Shown here: one piece after another, positions 36,549 to 47,405 of the stretch | Position numbering within the stretch: the first letter of the stretch is position 1 | Layout of the letters: every line of letters begins with the position of its first letter | Origin: Euryodendron excelsum | Lineage: Eukaryota > Streptophyta > Magnoliopsida > Ericales > Pentaphylacaceae | Direction of reading: 5' to 3' | NCBI GenBank assembly: GCA_033060915.1 | Contig: CM065384.1 | Span: 10,753,001 to 10,817,000 of the forward strand | Length of the DNA: 64,000 nt | Made by a program: the position numbers and the translations under genes | Notes under the pieces: model-generated | The model's database searches: none | Told to the model about the DNA's origin: nothing | The model's input: only the letters and a program-made list of their open reading frames with translations

Positions 36549-37447
36549 TGTGCCTTGATTTTTCGCACTCGAGATAATATGTGAGAAACACACGACACTC
36601 TTTTGTTAGAATTCATGCTCCGAGAAGGACGAGTGCGACGAGGTTTGAATTGGAAATTGACTTAAATAAGGGGTTTTGAAAAAAAGGTTTGGAGTGGCCA
36701 CCTAACTTGTTAGGGTGAATTAGGTTACTTAAAACTAAGTCTAAAGATATAAACTTAAGGTATTGAAAATTTTTTCTCAATACAGGGGATTTTTTTTTTT
36801 TTTTGGTGACAGGCTGTTTGGAAACCTTTGAAAAGATTTAAGCCTTTTTTGAAAATAACTCTATTTTGGTATTTCTAAAACAATGATTATAGGTTAGGAG
36901 ATTGGTTATGCATAGGAAAGATATATTAGGCAATCACCCTATCCCGCCATTGCGGTACCTACATATCTTTTCACCCTAGGTTCACTCATTTAGAATCTTC
37001 GATTATCCAATGTCCACTTATATTCACTTTGAGAATTTTAAAAAAGAGGTCTATGCTATCAGTTTAAGGTTCATAAAATGCATGATATGCAAATGCATGA
37101 AAAGAATTTGAAGGGAGATTTTGAAAAAGGAAATTAGAAATTTGAAAAAGATTGTGACTACACCCATGGGTTGCCTATGTATTCCTTTAATGGAAATTAG
37201 GTTAGTTGTAGTTCGGACTTAGCGTCCGATTGAAAATAGTCACTTTGGGGTCTCTAGAAAGTTTGACTTGAAAATGATTTAATTTGAACTTTGATTTGAA
37301 ATTGACTTTGAAGTAGAACTTGGACTTAGTTTAGAAAGTTTAAATTGAACTTTGAAATTATCTTGACTTGAATTAGAGTTTGAAAGCCATCTTTATTTAG
37401 AAAAAATTTTAAACAGAGTTAAAATTTCCTAACTTACGGTTAGGGCT
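36549..37447 (-). repeat. 5' LTR of element B, inner part
   Basis: It starts TGTGCCTTGATTTTTCGCAC (compare TGTCGCGCCCAGATTTTTCG) at the PBS. The two conserved U5 blocks lie at about 36935-36975 and 37150-37225. It is interrupted by element A; the last bases GGGCT (37443-37447) are A's left target-site copy. The LTR continues at 63029. Confidence 0.75.
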
Positions 37448-38559
37448 TGTCGTGCCCAGATTTTTCGCACTCGAGGAATACTCACACAAGCGGGAAAAAT
37501 GCTGTACTCTCTCGTTAGAACTCACCCTCCTAGAAGAATGAGTGCAACTAGGTTTGAATTGAGAAATTGATTTGAAGAAAGGGCTTTTGAAAAAGATTTG
37601 GAGTCGCCACCTAACTTGATTAAGGTGAGTTAGGTCACCTAAAAACTAAGAATAATCCGAAGACTACTCTTAGGGTTTTGGAAAAGGATTTTGAAAATAT
37701 CTCCTCAAGAAAGGGTTTTTAAGAAAAACAGGTTGTTTGGCAACCTTTGGAAAACATTTAGCTCTTTTTTTTTTTAAAAATAACTCCTTTTGGTCTTTGA
37801 AATCAGTGATTTTAGGTTCGGAGGTTGGTTACGTGTAGGAAAGACGCACTAAGCCATCACCTTACCCCGACCTTTTGGTACCTACATGTCAATCTACCCT
37901 AGATTCACCTATGAGAATCTTTAACTAACTAATGGTTCAATCCTATTCACTTTGAAAAACAATGCTTGAAAAGAACTAACATGATACATGATATGCAAGT
38001 GCAAGGAAAGAGAATTGAAAAATAGATTTGAAAAGAGATTGATTTGAAATTGATTTGATTTGAAAATAGATTTGAAAAGATGGAATTAAAATTGGAAAGT
38101 TTGAAAATTTGGAAATAGAAATTTGAAATTGGAAGTTTGGAAATAAATTAGAGATTTGAAAATATTGTAGAATTTGAGATTTGGAAAATGTGGTGGAATT
38201 TGAAATTTGAAAGATATGGAGGAATTTGAAATTTGAAAGAAGTTGTGGAATTTGAAATTTGAAAGAAATTGTGACTGCACCTATGAAGGTTGCCTACTTA
38301 TCCATTTGGAGGAATCAGGTCAGTCGTAGTTCGGACCCGAGTCCGATTGAAAATAGAAGGTTGGATTGGAAGAAATAGATTGAATTGAAAATTGGATTTG
38401 ATTTGAGATTAGAAGAGGAGATTGGAAATTGAAATTGAGAAGATTGGACTTGCTTTGGATAGATTGATTTTGGAAAGACTTGGTTTTAGGAAACCTAGAC
38501 TTAGGAAAGAGACTTAAGAAAGATTTGACCCGACTTGGAAGGTTTAGAAAGAATTAGAT

Positions 38560-39900
38560 TTAGGAAATGTTTGAATTAGGAATGGTCCGATTTAGGAAAG
38601 TTTCGAAAATTGGAAAGTTTTATTTTTGAAAAGTTTTGAAATTAGGAAAGTTTCAATTTAGGAAAGTTTTCAAATTAAGAAAGTTTTGAAATTAGGAAAG
38701 TTTGAATTTGGAAAGGTTTGAAAAAGGAAAGTTTCAATTTAAGAAATGTTTGAATTAAGAAAGGGAAAGTTTTGAATTAAGAAAGTTTCAACTTAGGAAA
38801 GTTTTGAATTAGAAAAGTTTCCACTTAGGAAAGTGTTGTTTTAAGAAAGGTTTTGAAAATAGGAAGTTTTGAAAGTTGGAAAGTTTAGAATTTGAAAAGT
38901 TTTTGAAATAGGGAAGTTTTGGAAATTGGAAAGTCTTAAGTTTAGAAAGTTTTGAAATTTCCACAGATTTGAAATTTGGAAAGTTTAAGATTTAGAAAGT
39001 TTTAGAGTTGGAGTTTTAGAAAATCTTGAAATTAGGAAAGGTTTGAAAACTTAGATTTGAAAAGTTAAGATTTGGAAAGGGGTAGAATTAGGAAAGGGTT
39101 GAATTTTAGAATTTTAGAAAAGATTTTTATGTTCAAGTTTTGGAAACTTAAGGTTTAGGAAAGTGGGAGTTTAGGAAGGATTTGAATTAGGAAAAAGTTG
39201 GATTAGGAAGGGATTGGATTTTGTTTCTAAAAGGGAAGGTTGGATTTTGTTTCTAAAAACGGAGGACGGGATCTAGTTTCCTAAACGGGGAGATTTGATT
39301 TGATTTCTTAAAGGGGAGATAGGATTTGGCAAGAATTGGAAAAAGGAGATTCTAGAAACCCTAGATTTGGAAAATTATAGTTTTGACGTAAAAAATAGAT
39401 TTTGGAAACGTGTATAGTTTGGATGTGAAAACAAGGGGTTTTAGAGACCTAGGCTTGGGACAAAGTTTGAAAACCATGTTTTTGGGAAGAAAATTAGGGT
39501 TTCCTAATGGTTAGCTCTAGGGCTTGACTTGGGCTCTAAGGAAAGAGTTTTTGGAAAGTGAATTTGAAGATGGGGTTTTTGGAAAAAGATTTTAAAGAGA
39601 AGAAGTTTTTGAAAAGTGTGTTTTTGGAAACATTGATTTTAGAAGGAAAATCCTAGAGGGGAATTTCTAGAAGAAGATTTTGGAAAGAGAGTTTTTGAAA
39701 AGATTTTTTTGGGAGAATTTTTCTAGGAAAGAGACCTAGGGAAGATTTTTGGAAAGTGGACTTTGAAGAGAGAGCATTTTGGAAAGGAGTTAAAAAAAGA
39801 GGTTTTGAAAAATAGATTTTGGGAAAGAGTTTTTAGAAAACAATTTTGGAAAGGAGAGTTTTAGGAAAGTATGTTGAAAAAGAGATTTTTAGGAGGAAGG
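38560..39900 (-). repeat. Purine-skewed degenerate ~20-bp repeats in R/U5
   Basis: Dozens of variants of 'aggaaagttttgaaatta' follow one another at spacings near 16-22 bp. The strand shown is almost free of C while the LTR sense strand is correspondingly pyrimidine-rich. Every LTR copy has this zone (for example 5640-6180, 13330-13790, 26030-26760, 32270-33000, 53340-54010, 59220-59760). It yields many spurious lysine/phenylalanine frames. Confidence 0.85.
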
Positions 39901-40805
39901 ATTTGGAAAAAGAATTTTTAGAAGGTATAAAAACGTCTCACTTCCCTAACGCGATTCTAGCCATAAGAAGGCTAGAACCACTTTAAGAAAGTGGTTTTGG
40001 AAAACGATAAGATTTGAAAATATAGAGCATAAAAGTCACTTTTAATGTAACACTTTCCTAAAGCAACCCTAGCCATGGAAAGGCTAGAATCACCCTAGAA
40101 TTGTGGTTTTGAAAACAAGTTTTTGAAAAAGAGATTTTGATGCAATTTTGAAAACGAGTTTGAAAACAATTTTGAAAACGAGTTTGAAAACGAATTTTGG
40201 AAGATGCAAGATCATGATATGCACAATGCAATTTGGGGTCGTGAACATACAAGGCTAAAGCTTCACCACATAATCAAGGGGGTCGGACCCACGTGGTCTC
40301 TGGTTAGACTAGAAGAAAGCCCCCAACACGGTGACTCTCCAATAGCCCAATCCTACACATGGACCGGGAATCCCCTTGTTTCAAGCATGCAAAGAAAGTT
40401 GGGGAAAGAGATGGGGGATTAAAATAGAGAAAACCCAAGTGACTTAGGAGAGAGAAGAGAAAGGGGGAAGTGCGGAAATTTAAATAGAGAACCTACCTTG
40501 TATCTTGTTTATTTTGCGTGCCTTGCTTGTATTCGGTCTTGATCTTGATCTTCGTCTTCAATCTTCAAGAGTTGTCTTCAAACTTCAGATTGTAGCTCTT
40601 CAAGTCTTCAAAGGAGGGTTGAAGGTTAATGTATGAATGTATGGGGGTGTGTATGAGTGTATAGGAGGCTAGGGTTTGTGTATGGTGGCTAGGGTTTGGG
40701 AAACCTAAGGAGGCTAGGGTTTAGGGAGTGCTCGAGCTCTGTATATCGAATTATATGATTTTTGGTTTGAGTTTGCGGATCCCTTTCATGTTGGAGGAGG
40801 CTCTG

Positions 40806-40813
40806 TATTTATA
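40806..40813 (-). promoter_or_regulatory. LTR TATA box (A 3' LTR)
   Basis: TATTTATA (TATAAATA in sense) has GGCGCC-derived modules 40829-40890 immediately upstream in LTR sense. Confidence 0.65.
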
Positions 40814-41740
40814 GAGGTTGGACAACACTGGCGCCTGTTGCAATGGTACTAGGCCAGAATTTACACTAGCGCCACTAGGAGTGACTTTGAAAAGTCCGGG
40901 AATGATTTGAAGGTTCCGGGAATGACCTAGAAGGCCTGAAAGGAGCAGGAACACTTAAAATAGTGTCCTGGAGGTATTTGACTTAAGAAATGAGGATAAG
41001 ATGGGTCAGAAAGGTTGATCGGGCCTTTAGGGGCAAAACGGTCAATCGGACCGGAAAACTGCCGGGACAGACTTGGATTGTCCCGGAAGAAGACTTAGGA
41101 TCTTGAAACATTGTTTAGAATGTTCCCAAAGGTTGCCGGTTTGATTCCCAGAGCCGGCGTGGTCGGAAAAGGAGACTGACCCACTAGGGGCAAAACGGTC
41201 ATTTTGTACTAGATTGGTCAAAACTGACTCGGAATGATCCGGAAAGACAAAGTAAGATTGAGAATACTGTAAGAAGTATTCTCAGGAGGTTACTGGTTTG
41301 ATACCTTGAGCCGGTGTGATTAAAAAAGGAGACCGGCCCACTAGGGGCAAAACGGTCATTTTGCACTGGGTTTGCCGAAGCTAACTCGAAATGATCCGGA
41401 AAGGTAGAGGAGGATTGAGAATACTATAAGAAGTACCCTCAGGAGGTTACCGATTTGATACCCAGAGCCGGTGTGGTTCCCGGGGCGTTCGGAGGCCTAG
41501 AGGCAAAATGGTCATGTTGACCGGAAAGTCTCGGAAAGGTCCAAAAGGCAGTTTGGTCATTTTCCACTAAAGTGGGCTAACAGACACTGGTGTTGACCTA
41601 GGTTTTGAGTGTTTCTGCCACTCTGACGGCAGTCGTCGTGACACAGGGGTTTGTTGGCGATTCCCTATATCGACCTATTTGTGAGTATTTTCGCTACTCT
41701 AACGGTTTTGTGAGTAGTTTCGTTACTCAGACCGTCTCGA

Positions 41741-42110
41741 GGAATAAACTGTCTCGAGAGAGGGATTGGAAAGGAGTCTTACTACCTTTGAAAAGACATG
41801 CCTGAATTGGAACCGTCTTGAGGAATAAACTATCTCGAGAGTGGGATTGGAAAGGGGTCTTACCGTCTCCAAAAAGACGTGCCTGGGTTGGAACCGTCTC
41901 GAGGAATAAACTGTCTCGAGAGAGGGATTGGAAAGGGGTCTTACCGTCTTCGAAAAGACGTGCCTGGATTGGAACCGTCTCGAGGAATAAACTGTCCCGA
42001 GAGAGGGATTGGAAAGGGGTCTTACCGTCTCCGAAGAGGCGTGCCTGGATTGGAATAGATTTACCGTCTCGAGGAATCAACTATCTCGAGAGAGGGGCTG
42101 GATTTGGAAA
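41741..42110. repeat. 81-bp U3 tandem repeat, five units (A 3' LTR)
   Basis: Each unit has AATAAACTGTCTCGAGAGAG, GGATTGGAAAGGGGTCTTAC and the inverted repeat CGTCTTCGAAAAGACG. Units start near 41747, 41826, 41907, 41987 and 42078. The 5' LTR of the same element has six. Confidence 0.9.
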
Positions 42111-42300
42111 GGAAAGGATAATGCCCCTAAGGGCATTTTGGTCATTTTGCCTCTATTTGGGCCTGGTGGACCCGCGAGGCGATGGACAGACAGGATTTGG
42201 ACCTAGAGAATTGGTTTCGATAGGAATATGCCCACAATGACTTGAAAACAAGTCTGGACGGAGTGTAGACTGTCGAGCCGTCAAAAATGAGGTGCTTACA

Positions 42301-42320
42301 GCTGGCCCTCTTTTTTTGTC
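42301..42320 (-). promoter_or_regulatory. Polypurine tract of element A
   Basis: The minus strand reads GACAAAAAAAGAGGGCCAGC, directly before the LTR start TGTAAGCACC. The same tract is found in C and B. Confidence 0.8.
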
Positions 42321-42760
42321 TTTGCTTGTTAAAGATAGAAAACGATAAGAGTAAGAGTCCCATGTTGACCGCGAGGCAGTCGAAGGGACGGACATTGGAA
42401 ATCTTTCGACAATGGGGGTCGAAAACGGATAACGGGCCAAAAGGCCTTCGAAAACGAGTTTTGGCCGAAAAAGGGCAAAACTTCCCAGATTTTGCAACTG
42501 GAGCCACTAGCAGTGGCACCTTTGGCAGAAAATGCCTGGCGCCTCTACTAGTGGCGCCAGGTTTGAAGTTAAAACCAAAAAATTCTGGTTCGAATGCTTA
42601 CAGGATTTGAAGGGTTTTCGCAAATTTGTGAGACATTGCGAGCAATCCATCTTGGACATTGAAGAAGCACTCCTTGGAGACCACGAGTGATTGCCGGAAG
42701 GAGACCATGTTGCCGGAAAAGTCGACGGAAGATAAGATTTCGCTAGAGAACTTCCAAAAA
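42321..42760 (+). other. Element A 3' UTR and putative first exon of antisense transcript
   Basis: On the minus strand this is 3' UTR. It carries a GGCGCC palindrome module at 42498-42562 resembling those beside the LTR TATA boxes. On the plus strand, 42563-42760 leads to AAAAA|GTGAGT at 42760/42761, a good plant 5' splice site. The exon reading is inference: I see no clear TATA box on the plus strand here. Confidence 0.4.
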
Positions 42761-43643
42761 GTGAGTTTTCAAATTTTGTTGATTTTGATGTGTAGAATTT
42801 TGTTTGAGTCATGTGAACAGTGAAAATTGATGTTTTGATATGTTTTGAACATGATGGTGATATTATTTTTGCATTTTGGTACTTGTTTGATTGAATTTGA
42901 ATGATTTTTGATGATTATGCGAAGAGAGTTTTCCGCAGTAATAGAGGATCTGTTTCTACAGGCATGGGCATTGGGTTTTCTGGCTATGTTTTTGTGCAAC
43001 GTGCCTTAGAAAAATGTGTTTAACAACCGCATGCAGTTTCATGATTTTTTGAAAACTCGGTGAATTTTTTATTTTTTGAAAAATAGAAAAATATTTAGAA
43101 AATTTAGAAAAATGAGAAAACTCGAGAAATTGATGAAATTTTTAAAGTTTGAAATTTGGAAAAATATTAAAATATTTTAGAAAACATTAGAGGTGATTTT
43201 GAAAAATTTCGGGAGATGTTTGAAAACCATTGATTTATTTGAAAAATAAAACATGTGTTTTGAAAGTTTTGAAAAATTGAAAAATGTGCGTAGGTGCTGA
43301 TATTATGTGATTGTAATAATGTGAAGTACACGGTTTGTGTTTTGTGTTGATGTCATGGGTGTTGTAGGGGCCATTTTTAAATGGGACTTTGCCGAAATTT
43401 TTAGAAATTATGGAAAGAGTTAGAAAAAATTTTTAGAAATAAAATCTTTTTGAAGGAAAAAGACAGAAAACCCTTGAGATTTGATTTGAAGTTGGAAAAT
43501 CAAGATGTGTAGAAATTTTGTTTTGATTTGTTATTAGAAATCCTTTATTGGTTTTGTCTGTGTTAGTTGTTTATTTTATTTTACTATTATTTGAATTGCA
43601 TGTATGGCATATTAACGTTTCTTACCTTGGCTTGCCTTTCCAG
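42761..43643 (+). other. Putative 5'-UTR intron of antisense gene
   Basis: It begins GTGAGTTTTC (42761), is AT-rich throughout, and ends in a pyrimidine-rich GCTTGCCTTTCCAG at 43643, with an ATG two bases later (43645). Branch-point-like 'attaacg' and 'cttacc' words lie 20-40 bp before the AG. Length would be 883 bp. Without transcripts it remains a prediction. Confidence 0.4.
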
Positions 43644-43644
43644 G

Positions 43645-43965
43645 ATGGTAGACGCGGCTTTGAGTCGACTGAGAGCTTGGCACAATAGCTACCCTCCGGA
43701 TGAGCAGGATATCTTTCGCCAGTTCTTTGGTCGGGTAGCCTCACTTCTATCAGTGCGGCTCATTCCCGGGCTCACGGAGGCGGTGATTCCCTTCTGGCAG
43801 CTTGACTTGTCTCTTTTCCGCTTTGGGGAGTGCGAGCTTACTCCTACTCCCCATGAGTATGGGTTTCTTTTTGGTTTCCGAGATGTTTTGCTAACATTGT
43901 GGGACCCCTCTTTCCGGATGGTTGTATCACAGTGGTTTTGTCCCAGCTTGGATTCAGACGCATAG
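43645..43965 (+). pseudogene. Antisense ORF, N-terminal part (plant-mobile-domain / DUF7745-like)
   Basis: This 106-codon frame is antisense to gag-pol and starts MVDAALSRLRAWHNSY. It contains FRQFFGRVASLLSVRLIPGL, AVIPFWQLDLSLFRFGECEL and TPTPHEYGFLFGF. The 'F/W at position of a fallen FRFG..ELTPT.EEY' pattern is characteristic of the plant-mobile-domain-like proteins (annotated DUF7745 and relatives) carried by Tat-lineage retroelements. Function is unknown; related domains occur in MuDR-type transposons and in the host MAIN/MAIL proteins. It ends in TAG at 43963; typical proteins are several hundred residues, so this is truncated. The continuation is at 44112 in another frame. Confidence 0.72.
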
Positions 43966-44111
43966 TTCTTTCATCTTCTTCTTTGCCCCAGTTTCCTTAT
44001 GTCCCAGTAAAGTTCCTCTTTTCCCGTTTTGAGTCTCCCACGGGTATGCGAGTTCATTCAGGATGATTTAGTGGACTGTCGACTCTGTGCACCGCTAGCC
44101 TTGATTCGTAA
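43966..44111 (+). pseudogene. Antisense ORF, frame-broken middle
   Basis: This stretch joins the two open parts but has stops in the frames of both. The expected central half of the domain is much longer than this, so a deletion as well as frameshifts is likely. Confidence 0.5.
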
Positions 44112-44873
44112 AGGGCATTCCTATGCACCTATGATTGTAGGGTAGACCTTCGTGAGCCTTACGAGATTCCAGTATACCCTTCTTTAGCATCTGCAGCCGA
44201 GTTTACTCTTGTCTTTGAGGCGTCAATCCCTAGATCATTGGTGGAGAAAGTTATGGATACATGGAGATCTTTGCTTCCTCACTTGGATGATGATGGTCCC
44301 TTCTCTGTCATGCCCCCTGCCACTGAGGCCTATCGTTATTGGCTTCGACGCTACGTGTTGGGTCCCAGTAGACATGGGGTTCTTCTCATTGAGACTCCTT
44401 TACCTCCTGTAGGGTATACTGACTTCTTGACTACTATGATTGTTCAGGGGTGTCGTCACAGGCGGGAGAACCGTCGTCTGATACGGATGTTGCATGACCG
44501 GTTGAGGATGAGAGACGTTGAGGTAGTTTCACTGGAGAGGCAGCTAGTAGCAGCCAGATCGACACATGATGACCCACCTTTGGGTGCTACGAGGGTCTGC
44601 AGGCGGCCACGAGGCATTTTAGGTAGTTCTCCTTCCCTAGAGGGTGATGTGATGGATAGCTGGTCCTTGCGGGATACTGTGGAGTCCCTTACTCGAGAGA
44701 GGGACATGCTTCTGGCTAGATGTGCGGACTATGAGCGAGGCCGGCCCGGGTCTTCTGCAGCTGGTACTTCTTCGAGTGCTCCTCTTGTGACTGGCAAGCC
44801 AGTGGATCCCTGCGTAGCTGATTCCTCCTTTGATGACAACGGGGAGCGATATATTTTTGCCCCTCGCTCTTAG
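44112..44873 (+). pseudogene. Antisense ORF, C-terminal part with coiled coil
   Basis: Open from just after a TAA (44109-44111) to the TAG at 44871. It reads VDLREPYEIPVYPSLAS, then SIPRSLVEKVMDTWRSLLP, AYRYWLRRYVLGPSRHG and a charged heptad-like segment (ENRRLIRMLHDRLRMRDVEV, then LERQLVAA) that is probably a coiled coil, followed by a serine-rich tail. W-x-x-Y/W and coiled-coil tails are usual in these retroelement extra ORFs. It keeps protein-like composition over 254 codons, in contrast to neighbouring DNA, so decay is recent. Role unknown. Confidence 0.65.
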
Positions 44874-46095
44874 ATTTGTTAATTTCTGCATTTGTAGAAA
44901 AACATACTTTGTTTAGTGTTATGCCTCTTTTTATCCTATGAATTCATGACCTCCCGTACTTTTGGTATGGTTTCCCCGCATGATTAGTATAGCAACAAAT
45001 TTGGGAAAATTAAATGAGAATTGCAGCTTAATGAAAAATAACTCCCTTTCGTTTGATTCTCTGACTCATTGATTGACCCGCGAAAGGGAACCCTGCTTCC
45101 CTTAACCCTAACTGGGCTAAGGTAGAGAATGCCTTTCGAGACGCCTTTCGACTTTTACACTGTTGCTTTCATACCTTAACTTCTGGGGAATGCAGTGGCT
45201 CAAGCTATTTCTTATATCTAAATCTCTTGCTCCCACCCCCCCCCCCCCCCCCCCTTTTTCTTTTTTTTTTTTTTTTTTTTTTTTTGCTATTTTTACTACT
45301 AGTGCCCTGGAGGGTTTTCACCAGTCCCAGCTCTGTCATTTTTGTACCAGGGCGCCTTTGCAGGTTTTCACCAAGGTCGACAGTTTTGTATCTTGCCACA
45401 TCCCTACCTTTTTACCTACGGCACCCTTTCGGGTTTTCACCGCATCCTCGGGAAGCACTTAACTTTTCTCTCTTCTTTCTCTCTCTTTCTTCAGCTTGGT
45501 CTCCGGTTTCTGTTGGGAAGCTCCTAAATGTACTCGCACCATCCTCCAACCAACGACATATTTTAGTAAGCTCATTTGAACTAATCAATTTAATTCTAAT
45601 ATGAGAGCACTTTCAGGGTTTGTGGGTTTTTTACTCTTTGAAAAAGGAAAAGGGAAAGGCTCAAGCCTACCATTCTACTAGTGATCAATAATTTTTGGTG
45701 TAATGGCACTTTTTCTGCGTATTCCCATCTTTCTTCGGGTATTTCATTCATACACCCCTTTTTCTTCTTTTTGTTTTGTTACCAATTATGTTAACACCAA
45801 TGTTTGTGCAAACTTAAAGTAATACCTCAAGGGTTTTTTCTTTTTTTTTTTCTCTTTTTTTTCAGTGTGTCTACTTTAACTTAACATGATCACTTTGTTG
45901 GGGAATGTTCCTGAAAGAAAGTAACCGACTCTAAGGGTTTGACAAAGGTTATTTATATGCATTTTAATTGGATAGAAAATGAAATGAGGGCTTCTCGTCA
46001 TCCTGGAATTAGATTGTTTAGTCCATAGAGCTTTACCCTTAAAACACTACCCTATTGATTAGTGGAGAATGAGGAGAGTAGATTTTATTGCTTCT
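44874..46095. other. Element A spacer between antisense ORF and integrase
   Basis: No gene. It holds a C19-T31 double homopolymer (45236-45285), three spaced GGTTTTCACC motifs (45311, 45362, 45432), T-rich runs (45838-45862), and the convergent 3' ends of pol and the antisense ORF; polyadenylation signals for both would be expected here. Confidence 0.7.
45236..45285. repeat. Poly-C / poly-T tract
   Basis: C from 45236 to 45254, then T to 45285 with one C at 45260. Short open frames across it are artefacts. Confidence 0.95.
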
Positions 46096-46437
46096 TCATA
46101 GAAACCAAAGGTCTAGCTTTTGGAATCGTATGTAGTAGTGTTTGATAGCATCTGAATTCAATGGGCTAGGGAATTCTTGGCCATCCATTTCCTCCAAAAC
46201 GAGAGCTCCTCCGGACAGGACCCTCTTTACCATGAATGACCCTTCGTAGTTTGAAGCAAATTTCCCCTGTGCTGCCTCCTGATGGGGGAACACCTTCTTG
46301 AGCACCAAATCTCCCGGTTGGAATGATCGGGGTCGTACTTTCTTATCAAACGCTCTGGCCATTCGTCTTCTGTAACATTGAGCGTGATAAACCGTAGCTA
46401 GCCGCTTCTCGTCCAACAAATAGAGTTGGGCATACTA
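46096..46437 (-). pseudogene. int: Integrase C-terminal region (element A)
   Basis: The frame after the TAG at 46435-46437 starts YAQLYLLDEKRLATVYHAQ and includes RPRSFQPGDLVLKK and FASNYEGSFMVKRVLSGGAL. This is the GPY/F-type module of gypsy integrases; the G-P-Y core reads G-S-F here. No chromodomain follows, as expected for the Tat lineage rather than chromoviruses. It ends at 46096 with TGG-F-L-stop. It would help bind DNA ends during insertion. Confidence 0.82.
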
Positions 46438-46638
46438 GTCTTTAATCCATTCTGCTTCATCTAGTTTGGTTTCTGTTAAAATCCGTAAGGAAGGAATCTC
46501 AATCTCAACAGGGATGACCGCCTCGGTGCCGTAGACCAGCTCGAAAGGGGTACTTCCGGTGGAGACCCTCATAGTAGTTCGGTAAGCCATTAATGCGTAC
46601 GGAAGTTTCTCATGCCAATCTTTGTAGTTGTCAATCAT
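46435..46638 (-). pseudogene. int: Integrase, region after the catalytic core (element A)
   Basis: It is in frame with the preceding segment but separated by TGA at 46642-46644. It contains WHEKLPYALMAYRTTMRVST and PFELVYGTEAVIPVEIEIPS, a segment highly conserved in plant gypsy integrases. It ends in TAG at 46435-46437, after which the same frame continues into the C-terminal region. Confidence 0.85.
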
Positions 46639-46641
46639 CTT

Positions 46642-47190
46642 TCAGAGTATTCTCTTAATGTTCTTGTTGGCTGCTTCTACTTCTCCATTCATCTGGGGCC
46701 GATAAGCGACCGAATTCCGGTGGGTAATGCGAAATGTTTGGCATAGCTTTGACATCAATTCGTTATTCAGATTGGAAGCATTGTCAGTAATGAGTGACTC
46801 GGGAATTCCATACCGGCAGTTGATGTGATTTTTTATGAACCTTTGTACGACCCTCTTGGTGACATGGACGTAAGAGACGGCTTCCACCCATTTAGAGAAA
46901 TAATTAATGGCGACCAGGATAAAGCGATGGCCGTTGGAAGCTTTAGGAATGATTGGACCAATCATATCTATTCCCCACATAGAAAAAGGCCATGGGGTTG
47001 ACATAGAATGGAGCTCAGTCGGCGGTGCTTTGATCTTATCCCCATGTATCTGACATTTGTGACACCGAAGAACGTATCTAATGCAATCTGACTCCATTGT
47101 TGACCAGTAATACCCTGTCTGGAGAATCTTCTTTGCAAGCGTGTGGCCATTCATGTGGGGGCCGCAAACTCCCTCGTGCACTTCCTCCAT
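46642..47190 (-). pseudogene. int: Integrase zinc-binding and catalytic core (element A)
   Basis: Zinc-binding HHCC residues H5, H12, C43, C46 (HEGVCGPH ... CHKC) are followed by the DDE core: D75 in MWGIDMIGP, D136 in LITDNASN and E172 in PQMNGEVEAANKN, with the canonical 35-residue D-E spacing. All catalytic residues are kept, yet TGA at 46642 truncates the frame. Upstream, the frame extends but meets TGA at 47236-47238 and TAG at 47353-47355. It would insert element cDNA into the genome. Confidence 0.9.
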
Positions 47191-47405
47191 AATGACTTTG
47201 GCTTCGGCGGTATTGACACATCTTAGAGGTCTGAATCATGATCTCCTGAAAAGCTTATTTCCAGCCATGAAGTAGTGCACTGCCAAACGACAAATGGTCT
47301 TCCTATCACGTTGTGTTGCCACATCGGGGAACGTCCTGGCTTGGATATACCTCTAGATGTCATAGAACCATGGTTTCTCGTGGGGTTCAATAGTTGTGTG
47401 CAGGC
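47191..47405 (-). pseudogene. int: Integrase N-terminal linker (two stops, frameshift)
   Basis: In the integrase frame this encodes PTIEPHEKPWFYDI, TAG, then RYIQARTFPDVATQRDRKTI, NKLFRRS, TGA, and FRPLRCVNTAEAKVIMEEV. That corresponds to the linker and the LYRR-type entry to the zinc domain. A frameshift near 47390-47405 separates it from the RNase H frame. Confidence 0.75.

Larger units (their letters stand above)
37448..42300 (-). repeat. 3' LTR of element A (4,853 bp)
   Basis: It starts TGTCGTGCCCAGATTTTTCG, ends GAGGTGCTTACA, and is followed by the PPT at 42301. U5 blocks at 37845-37890 and 38275-38345, purine-skewed repeats 38460-39900, the CAAGCATGCAAAG block near 40383, TATA box 40806, 157-bp repeats 41150-41480, three GAGTA/TACTC units, and five 81-bp units at 41741-42110. 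Confidence 0.93.
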
